Assembly (NCBI GenBank): GCA_977006965.1
Contig: OZ345378.1
Span: forward strand, 1,984,001 to 2,048,000
Direction of reading: 5' to 3'
DNA: 64,000 nucleotides
Source of the DNA: Phymatolithon calcareum
Lineage: Eukaryota > Rhodophyta > Florideophyceae > Hapalidiales
The first letter of the stretch is position 1, and each line of letters begins with the position of its first letter. The notes under the pieces are model-generated. The model was not told the DNA's origin. It did not search any database and saw only the letters and a list, made by a program, of their open reading frames with translations. Made by a program: the position numbers and the translations under genes. This document shows, one piece after another, positions 52,836 to 62,560 of this stretch.

Positions 52836-54276
52836 ATGGCAGAAGAGAAAGGTTCGTATTTCTGCGGTATGGGCCCATCTGAAATGTCTATGCATAGCAT
52901 GCTGAAATACCCAAGTGGTGTTTCAGGAGTCGACAAGAAAAACAGATTCTCTCGATTATCTGTCGTATTCTGGCACCGGCGCGGTTTGCCAGGGGACAGA
53001 AGGAGTCAATAGAGGAGGTTCGAAGCCGGAGGGCTTGTCAAGAGAGATTGTAGAAGAAGGCGTGGTCAGTGATAAAGACGCCAGGGATAGCATAGTACGC
53101 ACAAGATTTTTAAATTGTATCAAAACATCGAGACTTGTGAAGGGCCTCTTACCCAGCGGATATGTTCTGCAGCTCGACGTTCCACGTTGAGAAAACTATG
53201 GAAAGCATTGGTCCGAATGTTTGCTGGAAGAAGATCAGAGTCGTGATGATAGGCTCTTTGTTCCACTCTGTGATGCAGAGCTTCTTACCAGTCAGCGCGG
53301 AAATGGTGCTGCTCAAGCGAACAAGCCGCTGGTCGATACAAACAGGGCTCTTAATGGAGCTGGCAATGTAGTTTTCGGCCGTTCAAATGCAAGCTGTGGC
53401 ACGCGACTGATAACGGCAAATACGAGAACGATTGAAGAAGCATCAGCAGAGCGTTCACTGGTGATAGACTGCGTAGATCTCCTTTGCAGACAAGAGAAGA
53501 GCGCACACAGGGCAGTTTTTGGCTCGTCGACTGAGTTGCGATCGCTATGATAGCCAGAATGTTTCAGATTCTCTGCAGGGGTTTCAGTTTGCGTTCTTGA
53601 ATAGTGCAACGATCAGTGCTTCATTGCCGCGGACTCTTGATGCATATAGCACCCGAAAAATCCGAGTCTCGCAAGCAGCAGTGAAAGCTCAAAAGGACAA
53701 CGCAACGATACTGTTAGGAAAGTGGACAGGGCGGCTCTGGAGAAGAATAATGAAGCTAAGTCCAGTAGAGCCATGGGAGTTCTGCCGACAGCACCTGTTC
53801 TCGAAGTTAAGGCGAAGACTTGGAAAGGCTGTGGAAGAGACAAGAGACGCTGTGGAAGACCTGGAACTCGAACCGCTCCACCGCATGAGACAATCGATCA
53901 CGCCAACTGACATCCAAGATAGTTGTGCCCTTCGGCGAGTCTGCGAACAGTATGAAGAACGCCAGTTCAGGAAATTACATTTTCCAAGAATAGTCTACCA
54001 CACCAAGCAGCGGATGAAAGAAAGCAGGCACAGAGTTCTCTGCACAAGATGGCTTGTAGGTCACTTTCCAAGAAATCCGCCGAAATTGATAGAAGAAATG
54101 GACAGTCAAGGAGCATAGACAGTTACTTGTACACACAGCCCGTCACGCTATGGAAATTGCAACCATTTGAAAATTGTTAGAACACTCAACAGAATCCTGA
54201 AGAAGCCTACATGGACCTCTGCAAAGGAGCACAACGTGACTCGAGCCATTGACGAGATACTACGAAATTCTGATTA
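52836..54276 (+). pseudogene. Unrecognised gene with several disruptions
   Basis: A plus-strand coding sequence appears in pieces. An ATG at 52836 begins MAEEKGSYFCGMGPSEMSMH. Then frame 52915-53190 and frame 53221-53550 are in the same phase, separated by a TGA at 53188-53190. Another phase, 53519-54118, ends LIEEMDSQGA. A further piece continues after a stop to the likely true end near 54276 (TRAIDEILRNSD). The middle has a charged helical stretch (GKAVEETRDAVEDLELEPLH). Total would be over 400 residues. No family is recognised. Part of its 3' half is duplicated at 48560-48895. Introns instead of lesions cannot be excluded for the phase changes. Confidence 0.45.
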
Positions 54277-54797
54277 AGGCAACTGAAGTTTCTAGTGTAG
54301 TAGAATGCTTCGAAAGGCGCCGACTTTCCTCGAGTTGGGACACATGGTATCTTCTCAATAAATCGACTTAATTACGTCTTCTGATGCATCTTGGGGATGG
54401 CGGTTGACTTGGCTCGTCCATTCCTTTCTTGAGGATGAGGTCAGCGGAATGCAAAAGCCGAGGCATGCCTCACCCGTGATTTGTATCCGCTCTTTCAAAT
54501 TCAGATGGCATGCAGTCAGAAGCATGAAAATTACGCTTCTCAACGGCAGTGTCCCGAGCAAGCAGCCCTTTGTTTCAAGTTGTGATACCTTTTTGAATTT
54601 ATACCTGTATCCTAACCTCACTTTACATGGTGCTCTGTTGTGGTTAAATCTTAGTAGACTTTAAAAATCGTCTTGTCGTTACCCAAAACGAGTTCGTACT
54701 AAAGTACGAAGGCACGATTACGTCTGGCTAAGGCTACGACGGCAATTTTGCTCAATCATACGGAGGGGCCGATCTCGCTAAATTGCACACAGTAACT
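54277..54797. other. 3' flank of the broken gene, no other gene recognised
   Basis: The first 100 bp are shared with the flank of the partial copy at 48.8 kb. The rest has no motif. Confidence 0.4.
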
Positions 54798-55197
54798 TTA
54801 CCAATAAGACTCATTTGTCTTCAAGCTTTCGAGCGGCACACTAAAAAGTACCTCGAGCGATGGCTGCTCCTGTGTCCATAGGTCAAATTCCCTCGCGGAT
54901 TTTCCCCTATACCCATTAGAGCTCCAATTGCCCGCCGTCTGTCTCGCCATCGCTTTGTACCAGGACGTCCATCCATCCACGAACATATGTTCGCAGAAGT
55001 TTTCGTGCCAGGCGAACATGGCCGTTGAATGCTGCTTCAAATAAGATCGCCATTGCATGATGGCTAGATGAGCAAACTGAACCACCACAGATCTTTTTAT
55101 TTTCGGGCAGCTAAGGCGTGCAGAATTCTTTCGTGCTAGCTTTGCGGACGAGATTCGGAACGGGGCAACCCGCAAAGTTGGCTGTCTCGCCCTTTAT
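54798..55197 (-). CDS. Open frame below duplicate 2; possible last exon
   Basis: A minus-strand frame is open from a TAA at 55196-55198 to 54798 but has no ATG near its start. It encodes MQWRSYLKQHSTAMFAWHEN and FCEHMFVDGWTSWYKAMARQ, an aromatic-rich sequence that looks protein-like. It begins about 15 bp below the stop of the gene at 55213-56139, so it might be its second exon or a fragment of another gene. No equivalent was seen below duplicate 1. Confidence 0.3.
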
Positions 55198-55212
55198 TGG
55201 AGAAGTTGACTA

Positions 55213-56139
55213 TCATCTTCGGTAAATGGGGCAATCACCTTGGCGTATGGGATGAACTTCGGAACCCGATCTCGTTGCTGCCTCACACGTATCCGACATA
55301 AACTCTCTTGATTCTGCCGTGCAGTGAGACACAGTCGTGTTCATCACTCTCCTGGCACAATTCTCGGCCACCTGCTTGCTGCACGTCGTATGTACATCCC
55401 CGCGTCGCAAGCAATTTGGAGAAGCATTGTACGCTTCGCCCATCCTGCTAATGTGCGCCTCCTCCGCGTCCGGTACCCCAAGATCAATCATTGTTCCTGA
55501 ACATTCTGTCCTGGGTTCTACAATTGGTTCAAGACGCATCGCAGCCGGCAGCTGCTCGTATTTGTATGGTATGGGCCGCTCTGGAAAGTCGACGCAGAAT
55601 TTGTCAAAACGTTCAGGTGGTCCCTCAAACGTCGACGAGACAAGCAGATTCTCGCGCGTTATGGCTGATGTGAAAAGCTCTGGGTATTGGTTCCCGCATC
55701 GCTGTCGCTTTGGTGCGGCTTGTCTGGGGAAGGAGGGCGATAGTGGCGGATTTCGACATGCGAACGGCGGGGGAGAAGGCGACGGTGTGCCAGTGGATGG
55801 CGCTAGTAGAGAAGGTATCTCACACAAGGAGGGCACGAGAGGAAAAGAAGGCGCTAGAAATGCGGTTGGTGCGGCAGAAGGTAAACACTCGACAGACGGT
55901 GGGGGCACACTAGAGACGTAAATAGAGTACGGGTGCCCTCCCGATGGAGAGGCACACTCGACGCGGTTCAATTCATCCGCGGTGGGCGCCCCTAGATCTC
56001 TGTCCGGTGAGAAAATCGCGTGCTCGTCTGATGTGAAGACATCATTTGCAGTCGACCCGTCCCAGAACAGCTGGTCGTGCAACGTTGCGTCTTGGTCGTT
56101 CGGCTCGTCACCCCACAATGATGGAAGCAGGGAACTCAT
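55213..56139 (-). CDS. Unknown protein, tandem duplicate 2 (MSSLLPSLW family)
   Basis: An intact frame of 308 codons with ATG at 56137-56139. The shared blocks with duplicate 1 are MSSLLPSLW, FPRQAAPKRQR, TSAITREN, PIPYKYEQLPAAMRLEPIVE, LRRGDVHTTCSKQV and AESREFMSDT. Here the CxxC of duplicate 1 is CLRR, so one Cys is lost, while GDVHTTCS is unchanged. The Pro/Ser-rich middle is longer. The two genes are in the same orientation, about 5.25 kb apart start to start. Family and role are unknown. Confidence 0.7.
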   Translation of the reverse strand: MSSLLPSLWGDEPNDQDATLHDQLFWDGSTANDVFTSDEHAIFSPDRDLGAPTADELNRVECASPSGGHPYSIYVSSVPPPSVECLPSAAPTAFLAPSFPLVPSLCEIPSLLAPSTGTPSPSPPPFACRNPPLSPSFPRQAAPKRQRCGNQYPELFTSAITRENLLVSSTFEGPPERFDKFCVDFPERPIPYKYEQLPAAMRLEPIVEPRTECSGTMIDLGVPDAEEAHISRMGEAYNASPNCLRRGDVHTTCSKQVAENCARRVMNTTVSHCTAESREFMSDTCEAATRSGSEVHPIRQGDCPIYRR

Positions 56140-57703
56140 TGTTGAGCAGGATTGCTGAGTGCAGGCGCAGAAGTCAGTCTCGACAAAGAGGTAGAAGCAG
56201 TTCGTCTCTTCTGGGTGTTCTTCGCAGTGCAGTCGGGCTTGTTTCGTGCTAAGATGCGTTGTGTTGTCGCAGAGGTGGGTTGCTTGAGTGAGGAAGCTGT
56301 TGTTCGATGTGGGGTGCCGCTATTATAGGCTAGCGGGGTGCATTGGTGCTGAAGATCCAAGCTCTTCATTGCGGTAACAGGCAGTGGAGGGTAGTAGATA
56401 TGCACAATCTGAGAACGGCTTACTGCAGAAAAGACCACGGGACCGGCAGTGTTAGGGACGTGAATATCGAAATTCGCACGCAGAACTTCAAGCGCGGAGG
56501 GGTAGCGTATGGCGAACAGAGTGTGCGGCGGTCGCAGTAGTGGCGGGCATTTAGCACGGATACGTGTTGAGGTCTACGGTTGCGGATGAGCAATGTGCAA
56601 CGACCACAATAATTTCGAAAAATTTGCTGACTGTCTGCAAATCTCCCGCTTGGTGACTGTATGGTCGCGGGGCGAGCTCGATTTCGGGTTCTTGCTCCTC
56701 TGTGTGCCAAAATTTGTGACGTGCAACACGGCTAGACTGTACCCGTGCTATCAGCTACGCATTGCAGCCTCTCAAGAGGCCGGTTTCGTGGATGCCCATA
56801 GTGAACGAGTTTCCAAATTCGGGCGACAGACAATGAAATCGCAAAAATTACTGGTGCTGCATCGGGAGTGAGCAGTCAATTTTCCCGCACTTTTCAGCCG
56901 TTCGAAATTTTTGTCTGGCGTAAACTACGCCGCACCGCCACTGGGTTGAAAAATCGTCGACGTTCAGACTCGTTCTGCCGTTACGACCACAACACACCAG
57001 ATACCAATCACGTGCAATGAAGTGGAGTCTAATGGGACCCTCACAACCAACCATGGGTTGTGAGGGTCCGACATTGAGACCACTGTCAGGTACGAACTGC
57101 AGAGGTCAGAATTTCGCTCACAGTCGCTGAACCTCTTAATACCAGTCCCAATTCGCATATCCTCTTCTGCGCTGCCCCGAATTCATCTGTTCCTCAGAAT
57201 GTACCAGACCTCTACCTACTTATCTAGCAGCCGGCCCTCTTGAGTTGTGCAGCCGTGAACATCTTTGCCGGGTCCAGGTTGGGAACATTCAGCTCCACCA
57301 CTGACATGTCTATCCTTTCAAAGTTTTAACCGGGACAGACTCCGGTGTTGAACCATTGTTTGAATATACGAATCTTCGCTTTTTATATGCCGTACCGCAC
57401 CATCTGTGTATCTAGTTGTGAGTTTACACGCACGCAGAAACTTCATGATCATCTGCTTTGACCGAGGAAAATGAGATGGCAAATTGGGATGAGCGACTGT
57501 CTTATTTGGTTATGGCAGGTTGACTAACTCAATCTGTGATTCTTGAATGCCACCTTTTACCCTACATCACTCCCCCCGCTTCTTTAGCGCAGTTAACAGC
57601 ATCCGCTTTGCTTATTTTCCATCCCCCCGTCAAATTTGATCTGGACTTTTTTCGCTCAGAACCATATTTGGCATGGAGGTCGAGCGACGAAGGGCATGTT
57701 ACT
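56140..57703 (-). promoter_or_regulatory. Upstream region of duplicate 2 and intergenic DNA
   Basis: About 56505-57030 matches the upstream block of duplicate 1, including GCCGTTCGAAATTTTTGTCT (near 56898) and CCACTGGGTTGAAAAATCGT (about 56938). A perfect hairpin follows at 57035-57069 and is absent from copy 1. From 57070 to 57703 no gene is recognised. Confidence 0.5.
57035..57069. repeat. Hairpin with 14-bp perfect arms
   Basis: GGACCCTCACAACC (57035-57048), a 7-base loop, and its exact complement (57056-57069). It lies at the edge of the conserved upstream block of duplicate 2. Confidence 0.85.
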
Positions 57704-58876
57704 TTACAATTTAGCTCTGTGCAGAGCACGAACTCCCGTAGCTAGCGGTTCATTCGCAGTCACTACAAGATCTCTACCAATCTCACTACATTTCGTCACC
57801 CCGCACAGTGCCATATTCAATTTAACCCCTTGTTTCCACTCCTGTAGCAACTTTCGCACCCCACGCTCCCCATCTGCAGCCAAAGCAGCAAGTACAGGTC
57901 GACCCACCATTGCCGCTTTAGCTCCAAGGGCAACCGCTTTCAATACATCTTCGGGGGTTCTAACACCCGAGTCTACGACGACCGGTACCTTATCGCCGAC
58001 TGCCCGCACTACCTCCTCAAGTGCATCTATTGCACAAATGGCACCGTCGAGTTGGCGACCGCCGTGATTACTGACAAAAATTCCAGTTGCTCCTGCCTCA
58101 ACTGCCGCAGCCGCGTCGTCTCCGCGCAATATACCTTTGACCCAGACCGGGAGCCCACTTTCTCTGATCAGCCAACGCAGTGTGCCAAAATTCACAGAGG
58201 GATCAATGAAATGACGTCCGAATTCAGCCAACGCGCTTTGGCCTGCGACCGACGACGGAAATCGGGCGCGACTGCCTGTTAGATGCGCTGGCTCAACACC
58301 CGGTGGAAGAGCGAATGCAGTGCCCTCATCCCGCCTTCTGCGCCCAAAGTACGGAGCATCGGCAGTGAGCACAAGACCGGAGGCTCCGGAAGCACGCGCG
58401 CGATGGGTAATGCGAAGAGTGAGATCGCGATCACGCAGCACGTAAATCTGCTGTAGAATTGGACCACCGAACTTGGCAACTCGCTCCACCGAGATACCGG
58501 AAAACATTGATAGCACGAGTGGAATGCCATGCGCAGCTGCGGCGGCAGCTGTGGCGAGTTCGCCGCATGGATGGGCGAGCGTCTGCAGTGCCATCGGGGC
58601 GATGAGGAGCGGAAGAGGTAGTCGTGAAAGGGCTTTGTGCAGTTGGGTCGAAGTATCAATTTCGCTAACGTCAGTGAAGCCGCGCGGTCGGAATAAAATG
58701 GTCGAAAAGGAAATATTGTTAGCTCGCAGCGTGGACTCGGCACCTGAGCCACCGAAAAAATAGCCCCACGCTCCGACGGACAGTTTTTCCTTTGCTAGTG
58801 CCCACTGCGCGCTCACAGGCGGTCCGGAATCCGTGTCCTCATTCCGATGGTGTCCGTTCTCTAGAGCAGGGGTCAT
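57704..58876 (-). CDS. FMN-dependent 2-hydroxyacid oxidase (glycolate/lactate oxidase type), peroxisomal
   Basis: An intact, intronless frame of 390 codons, ATG at 58874-58876. Members of this family oxidise 2-hydroxyacids such as glycolate or L-lactate to 2-oxoacids with FMN and O2, giving H2O2. Visible signatures: SFSTILFRPRGF and PLLIAPMAL (FMN-binding barrel), QQIYVLRDR with the conserved Tyr, LTADAPYFGRRRRDE, VWVKGILRGDDA with the active-site Lys, FVSNHGGRQLDGA with the catalytic His and Arg, and VVVDSGVRTPEDVLKA. The C-terminal AKL is a canonical type-1 peroxisomal signal. Glycolate oxidase in photorespiration is the likeliest role, but substrate cannot be fixed from sequence alone. About 30 N-terminal residues precede the family core. 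Confidence 0.93.
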   Translation of the reverse strand: MTPALENGHHRNEDTDSGPPVSAQWALAKEKLSVGAWGYFFGGSGAESTLRANNISFSTILFRPRGFTDVSEIDTSTQLHKALSRLPLPLLIAPMALQTLAHPCGELATAAAAAAHGIPLVLSMFSGISVERVAKFGGPILQQIYVLRDRDLTLRITHRARASGASGLVLTADAPYFGRRRRDEGTAFALPPGVEPAHLTGSRARFPSSVAGQSALAEFGRHFIDPSVNFGTLRWLIRESGLPVWVKGILRGDDAAAAVEAGATGIFVSNHGGRQLDGAICAIDALEEVVRAVGDKVPVVVDSGVRTPEDVLKAVALGAKAAMVGRPVLAALAADGERGVRKLLQEWKQGVKLNMALCGVTKCSEIGRDLVVTANEPLATGVRALHRAKL

Positions 58877-59954
58877 TGTGCTGGAAGGGTATGCGATGGA
58901 GAGTCATTCGTCTTGATGTTAGTTCTTTGATCATTAAGATCACAGGAACCAGAGGCACAAAAATCAGATGCTGGATTATGATACTGATGTCACGCACCAG
59001 ACTTCATTGCCATACTGTACAGTCTGCCGAATCATTTTCAACCCCACCATATCAGATCTACATCGTCTCCGAAGAGCATGCTGCGCTTCCTGGTTAAGAA
59101 AAGAGAATTACAGAAAGCGGATATTCAGGGGGCATTCACGACCCAAATCAATTAGTAATGATCCCCAGAGCCTTCCACGATCGCGTCAGCCTATCCAAAA
59201 CTGACAGAGGACCTAAAGCAGAACATCTCCCGGATTGGCCTCCAGATCCCGGATGACTGAGCGTTTGGCATTTGAATATCCATAGCCTTACAAGCGAGGC
59301 CTCGAATATTCCGGACTGCCCGTTTCGAACTGGTTGTCTTCGTTGGTCTCGGTTGTGCAATCTCTGGAATGCAATGGCACGGAGATCGCTCCAAAAAATT
59401 ATTTTTCTACTTGCCGATCTCTAGTCGTGTCTGCATCCATGCACAACGTCTCGGCCGAGCTCACCGCCTCTCATATCCCATCTCGCCAAGCTGACGGACA
59501 GGGTCATTGTTCTCCGTCTGGGCAATTCATTACCGTCCATAGCCGTCATCCTCAATTACGCCTTCGTATTCTGCCCCTCAGCTTGTACAGTGCGGCGCCC
59601 ATCTCCCCGTATATTCCACCTCAAGATTAGCAGGTTCGAACGCTCTACCGATCTCTCAAACGGCATAGCACAACGTTGCGTTTTTTGCTACTCATTGGAT
59701 CCAGTGTGCGCAATTCATTCGAGTTCTTACCTCCACTCAACCACAACCCATGCCCCGTGATGGTTGCATTGTCTCGATAGCAATGACTCGATCGTCTATC
59801 AAAAGTCCCGGTGGCGTAGGAGCTCCCATACAAAGGAGAAGCAAAGTAACCTTCACTTCGCTGCCCTGCCGCGTGGTTCATTTTCTCTTTCTCACGCTGC
59901 ACCGCAATTATGCCATCACGCCATACCGTGCAGTATGCTTGACACAGAATAGGG
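58877..59954. other. No gene recognised
   Basis: Frames such as 59334-59630 (plus) and 59902-59645 (minus) lack motifs. TACTGTA occurs once (near 59012), 130 bp upstream of the oxidase start. Confidence 0.4.
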
Positions 59955-60228
59955 GATTATATGTTGATTTATTTTAAAAGCTCCCAAAACCTCAATTTGA
60001 TTACAGGGCAGCTTTCCCACTGCCATCCGACTCAGTCTCGACTGCTTCACGAGCGCCGCTTCTATACATGACGCAAAGTGATGAGCAAGATCCGAACTGT
60101 TCAGCATGCAAAAGATTCAATTCTACGCCGTAAAACAAGTTAAGAAAACGCTTTACAGGACAATTTGACACAGAACAGACCAACGTGCAAGAGCGGTGTT
60201 TGGCAAGGAAGGCGGCAAAACATTCCAT
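59955..60228 (-). mobile_element. 5'-truncated LINE tail related to LINE-1
   Basis: The minus strand ends TTTTAAAATAAATCAAC, the same tail as LINE-1 at 80-100. Upstream is a short open frame ending EAVETESDGSGKAAL before a TAA, probably the C-terminus of ORF2. The segment 60013-60165 is repeated at 62281-62459. Confidence 0.6.
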
Positions 60229-61218
60229 TATCTCTTATGTGGATTTCATAGGTGGGTAGATTAGTCCGCCCAAAATACTATGTAAGCCCGGAGTAGGTAG
60301 CCCGTTTGAGAGAAGTCAAAGCAACTTAGATCGTTTTTCGATGTAGAGCAAGAATCTGATCAACGGTCGATCACCGACCCTTCCTTGAATTTTGCCCGGA
60401 ATGGCTCCCGTTCGCCACACGCCACTCTAGGACGGGTAGTTTTGTCAAGGTAGCATTCAAATCTCCTCTGCGATGCCTTCTGGGTCGTTATGAAACAGAC
60501 AGCACTGCAGCCGTGATATTGTAGACTACCCTACGACTCGGTGAAAGCACTCGCTGTAGCGATCGACGTGAAAGTATCATGAAAGCCTTGACACCAAAAA
60601 GACGGCAATGTGCCCCCTACGAAACGTATCCACGATATCTCAACGCGACGGATAAATGGTCTAGATTAGGGAGAAGGTGGCCGTGATGAGCGAGACTCAT
60701 GCCATGGTCTAGGATTCAATGACATACTGTTCGGAACGGGCAGTACAGAGTATCCGAGGCCAAGGTTGTAAGGCTATGCATATCCAAGTGCCAAATGCTC
60801 GGTCATCAGGGATCTGGAGCCCAGTTTACTGCACGTTCTCTGTTAAGCTTCAATTCAAGTGCAAACCTTGACGTAAAACCGATCGCATTCGCTAAGTCAG
60901 GCACTGTTTGGGATTTCTTCGTATCATTCCTTTACTTCTGATACAGCAATGAAATCTCTGTGCTCGTTTCTGGAGTTCTATCCCTCTCTCTAACTCCTAC
61001 TTTTCTCACGAAACCACAGCAATTGTTTCATCTCATTCGCAATTACTGTATGCAAAGCACAAAAAACCAGTCTTTTCTGAGGGATTTTTGGTTTCTTCGG
61101 GGGATCATACCATCTTTCCACACACGGAGTTCAAAAATTACTGTGGGGCACCAGCTGGATTTACTAGTTTCGGAGCCCCATCGGCTCGACCGCATACTCC
61201 AGTTTCGTACACTTCGCC
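60229..61218. other. No gene recognised; upstream region of the pogo-derived frame
   Basis: No motif-bearing frame. The sequence just before 61219 includes a good start context (GCCATGG). Confidence 0.4.
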
Positions 61219-62088
61219 ATGGCGACAAAACCAAAAGAAATCGCGCTCATACGCAAGGATGAGAAAACTGCAGCACCCTCGTGGACCACTAAACATCATC
61301 TGCATGAATTCTGCACTGTGGAAACAGAACTAGAAGGAACCTCGCTGTCCAACAATAGTCAAGACCAAAAGGCTAATTCCCCAGAAGCTGAAAACGGAAA
61401 GAAAACTAGTTTGACCACCAGTCCCGCTTCAAATCTTCCGCCATCTGACGCCCTGATTGACAATTCCATTCCGTCTGTGGAGGGAATTTTCCCATGGTCT
61501 ACAATTGCTGCTCAAGATGCAAAGCATGACCAAAAGTCAAAGAAAGAACTGAAAGCACCTGTCCGGAAGAGGCGCCTACAGCACGTGACAACACTTGCGG
61601 ACCGAAGCGCGATAATGTTTTGGATGCGGGAACAGGAGGCGCTTGGCGCGAAGAACATCCCTTCTAAGGCTGTAAAAGCATTCCCGAGTGCATTCCGAGG
61701 GACGGATAATTCAAATCTGATGAAAGCTAGTCGCTTTTTTCGTTCCCGAAACGAACCGCAACCCGATGCATCTGCTCCTGGGTCGGGAAAACGAAGGAAA
61801 GCAGCACCGGGCCGTGGGCGCAAGCAAACGGCTTGGGCAGCTTCGCTGCACGAAGATGTACGTGAGGAGACGTTGAAGTTGCAGACCTCTGGTGTGAGGT
61901 TGACCAACGCGATAATCAAAACGGTTGCTTGCAGTTTCCTGATTTCTGGTTCCCGTGAAGTATACTCAAGTGACCTTGTGCCTAAGATTACGACGCGCTG
62001 GGTGCATCGCTTCGCGAAATCGAGCCCCAGTCTGACCGTGACGAAGACTGATGCAAAATCTGAAAAGGAGTCTGGCGATAAGACTTAG
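61219..62088 (+). CDS. Pogo-derived DNA-binding-like protein lacking the DDE catalytic domain
   Basis: An intact frame of 289 codons, ATG at 61219 in a GCCATGG context. The first 115 residues are polar and unique. From about residue 118 it aligns with the N-terminal part of the pogo-like transposase at 18.8-20.3 kb: SKAVKAFPSAFRGTDNSNLM against SKAVKAFPMLFSGSSNANRM, then GRGRKQTAWAASLH against GRGRKRAVWVDYLH, and KITTRWVHRFAKSS against LITYHWVYAFMNRS. The frame ends after 27 more residues, before any catalytic motif. It could be a truncated transposon or a host gene made from a transposase DNA-binding domain. The uninterrupted frame, unlike the other transposon genes here, favours constraint or recent origin. 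Confidence 0.6.
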   Translation: MATKPKEIALIRKDEKTAAPSWTTKHHLHEFCTVETELEGTSLSNNSQDQKANSPEAENGKKTSLTTSPASNLPPSDALIDNSIPSVEGIFPWSTIAAQDAKHDQKSKKELKAPVRKRRLQHVTTLADRSAIMFWMREQEALGAKNIPSKAVKAFPSAFRGTDNSNLMKASRFFRSRNEPQPDASAPGSGKRRKAAPGRGRKQTAWAASLHEDVREETLKLQTSGVRLTNAIIKTVACSFLISGSREVYSSDLVPKITTRWVHRFAKSSPSLTVTKTDAKSEKESGDKT

Positions 62089-62280
62089 TTTCATTCTAGG
62101 AGCCTGTGCAATTATCGAGACTGACACAGGAGCTACCCAAAGTCTACGATGCGGTTCAGTTATCCCGGTTTCAGCATCTTCATCAACGTTTTCCTCTTTC
62201 ATCCCATCTCCTGTCAGCTCTCAAAAAGCTTCCTGAATGATTGTCTTACTGCCCTCAGGTCAGAAAACTACCTTGATACG

Positions 62281-62459
62281 TTTCCCACTGCCATCCGACT
62301 CAGTCTCAACTGCTTCACGAGCGCCGCTTCTATGCATGACGGAAAGTGATGAGCAAGATTCGAACTGTTCAGCATGAAAATGGTCAACGCCAGACCTTTA
62401 TACAAAAGATTCAATTCTACACCGTAAAACAAGTTAAGAAAACGCTTTACAGGACAATT
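62281..62459 (-). repeat. Second copy of a LINE C-terminal segment (direct repeat of 60013-60165)
   Basis: The two segments are nearly identical except for about 26 extra bases here (around 62380-62405) and a few substitutions. They are in the same orientation, 2.27 kb apart, and flank the pogo-derived frame. This copy lacks the polyadenylation tail. Confidence 0.75.
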
Positions 62460-62560
62460 GCTCGTCCACGGACCTCAAAATCTCATCACAGCGCAAGTCG
62501 ACAGCACGCATGTGAGAACAAACCAACTCAAAAAGAACCCCCTATGGTCGCTGAGACCGG

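Noticed and set aside
59570-59720. tRNA-like minus-strand sequence (GGTAGAGCGTTCGAAC)
   Set aside because: D-arm-like and TTCGAA pieces are present, but no 5-bp anticodon stem with a 7-base loop and no acceptor stem can be formed.
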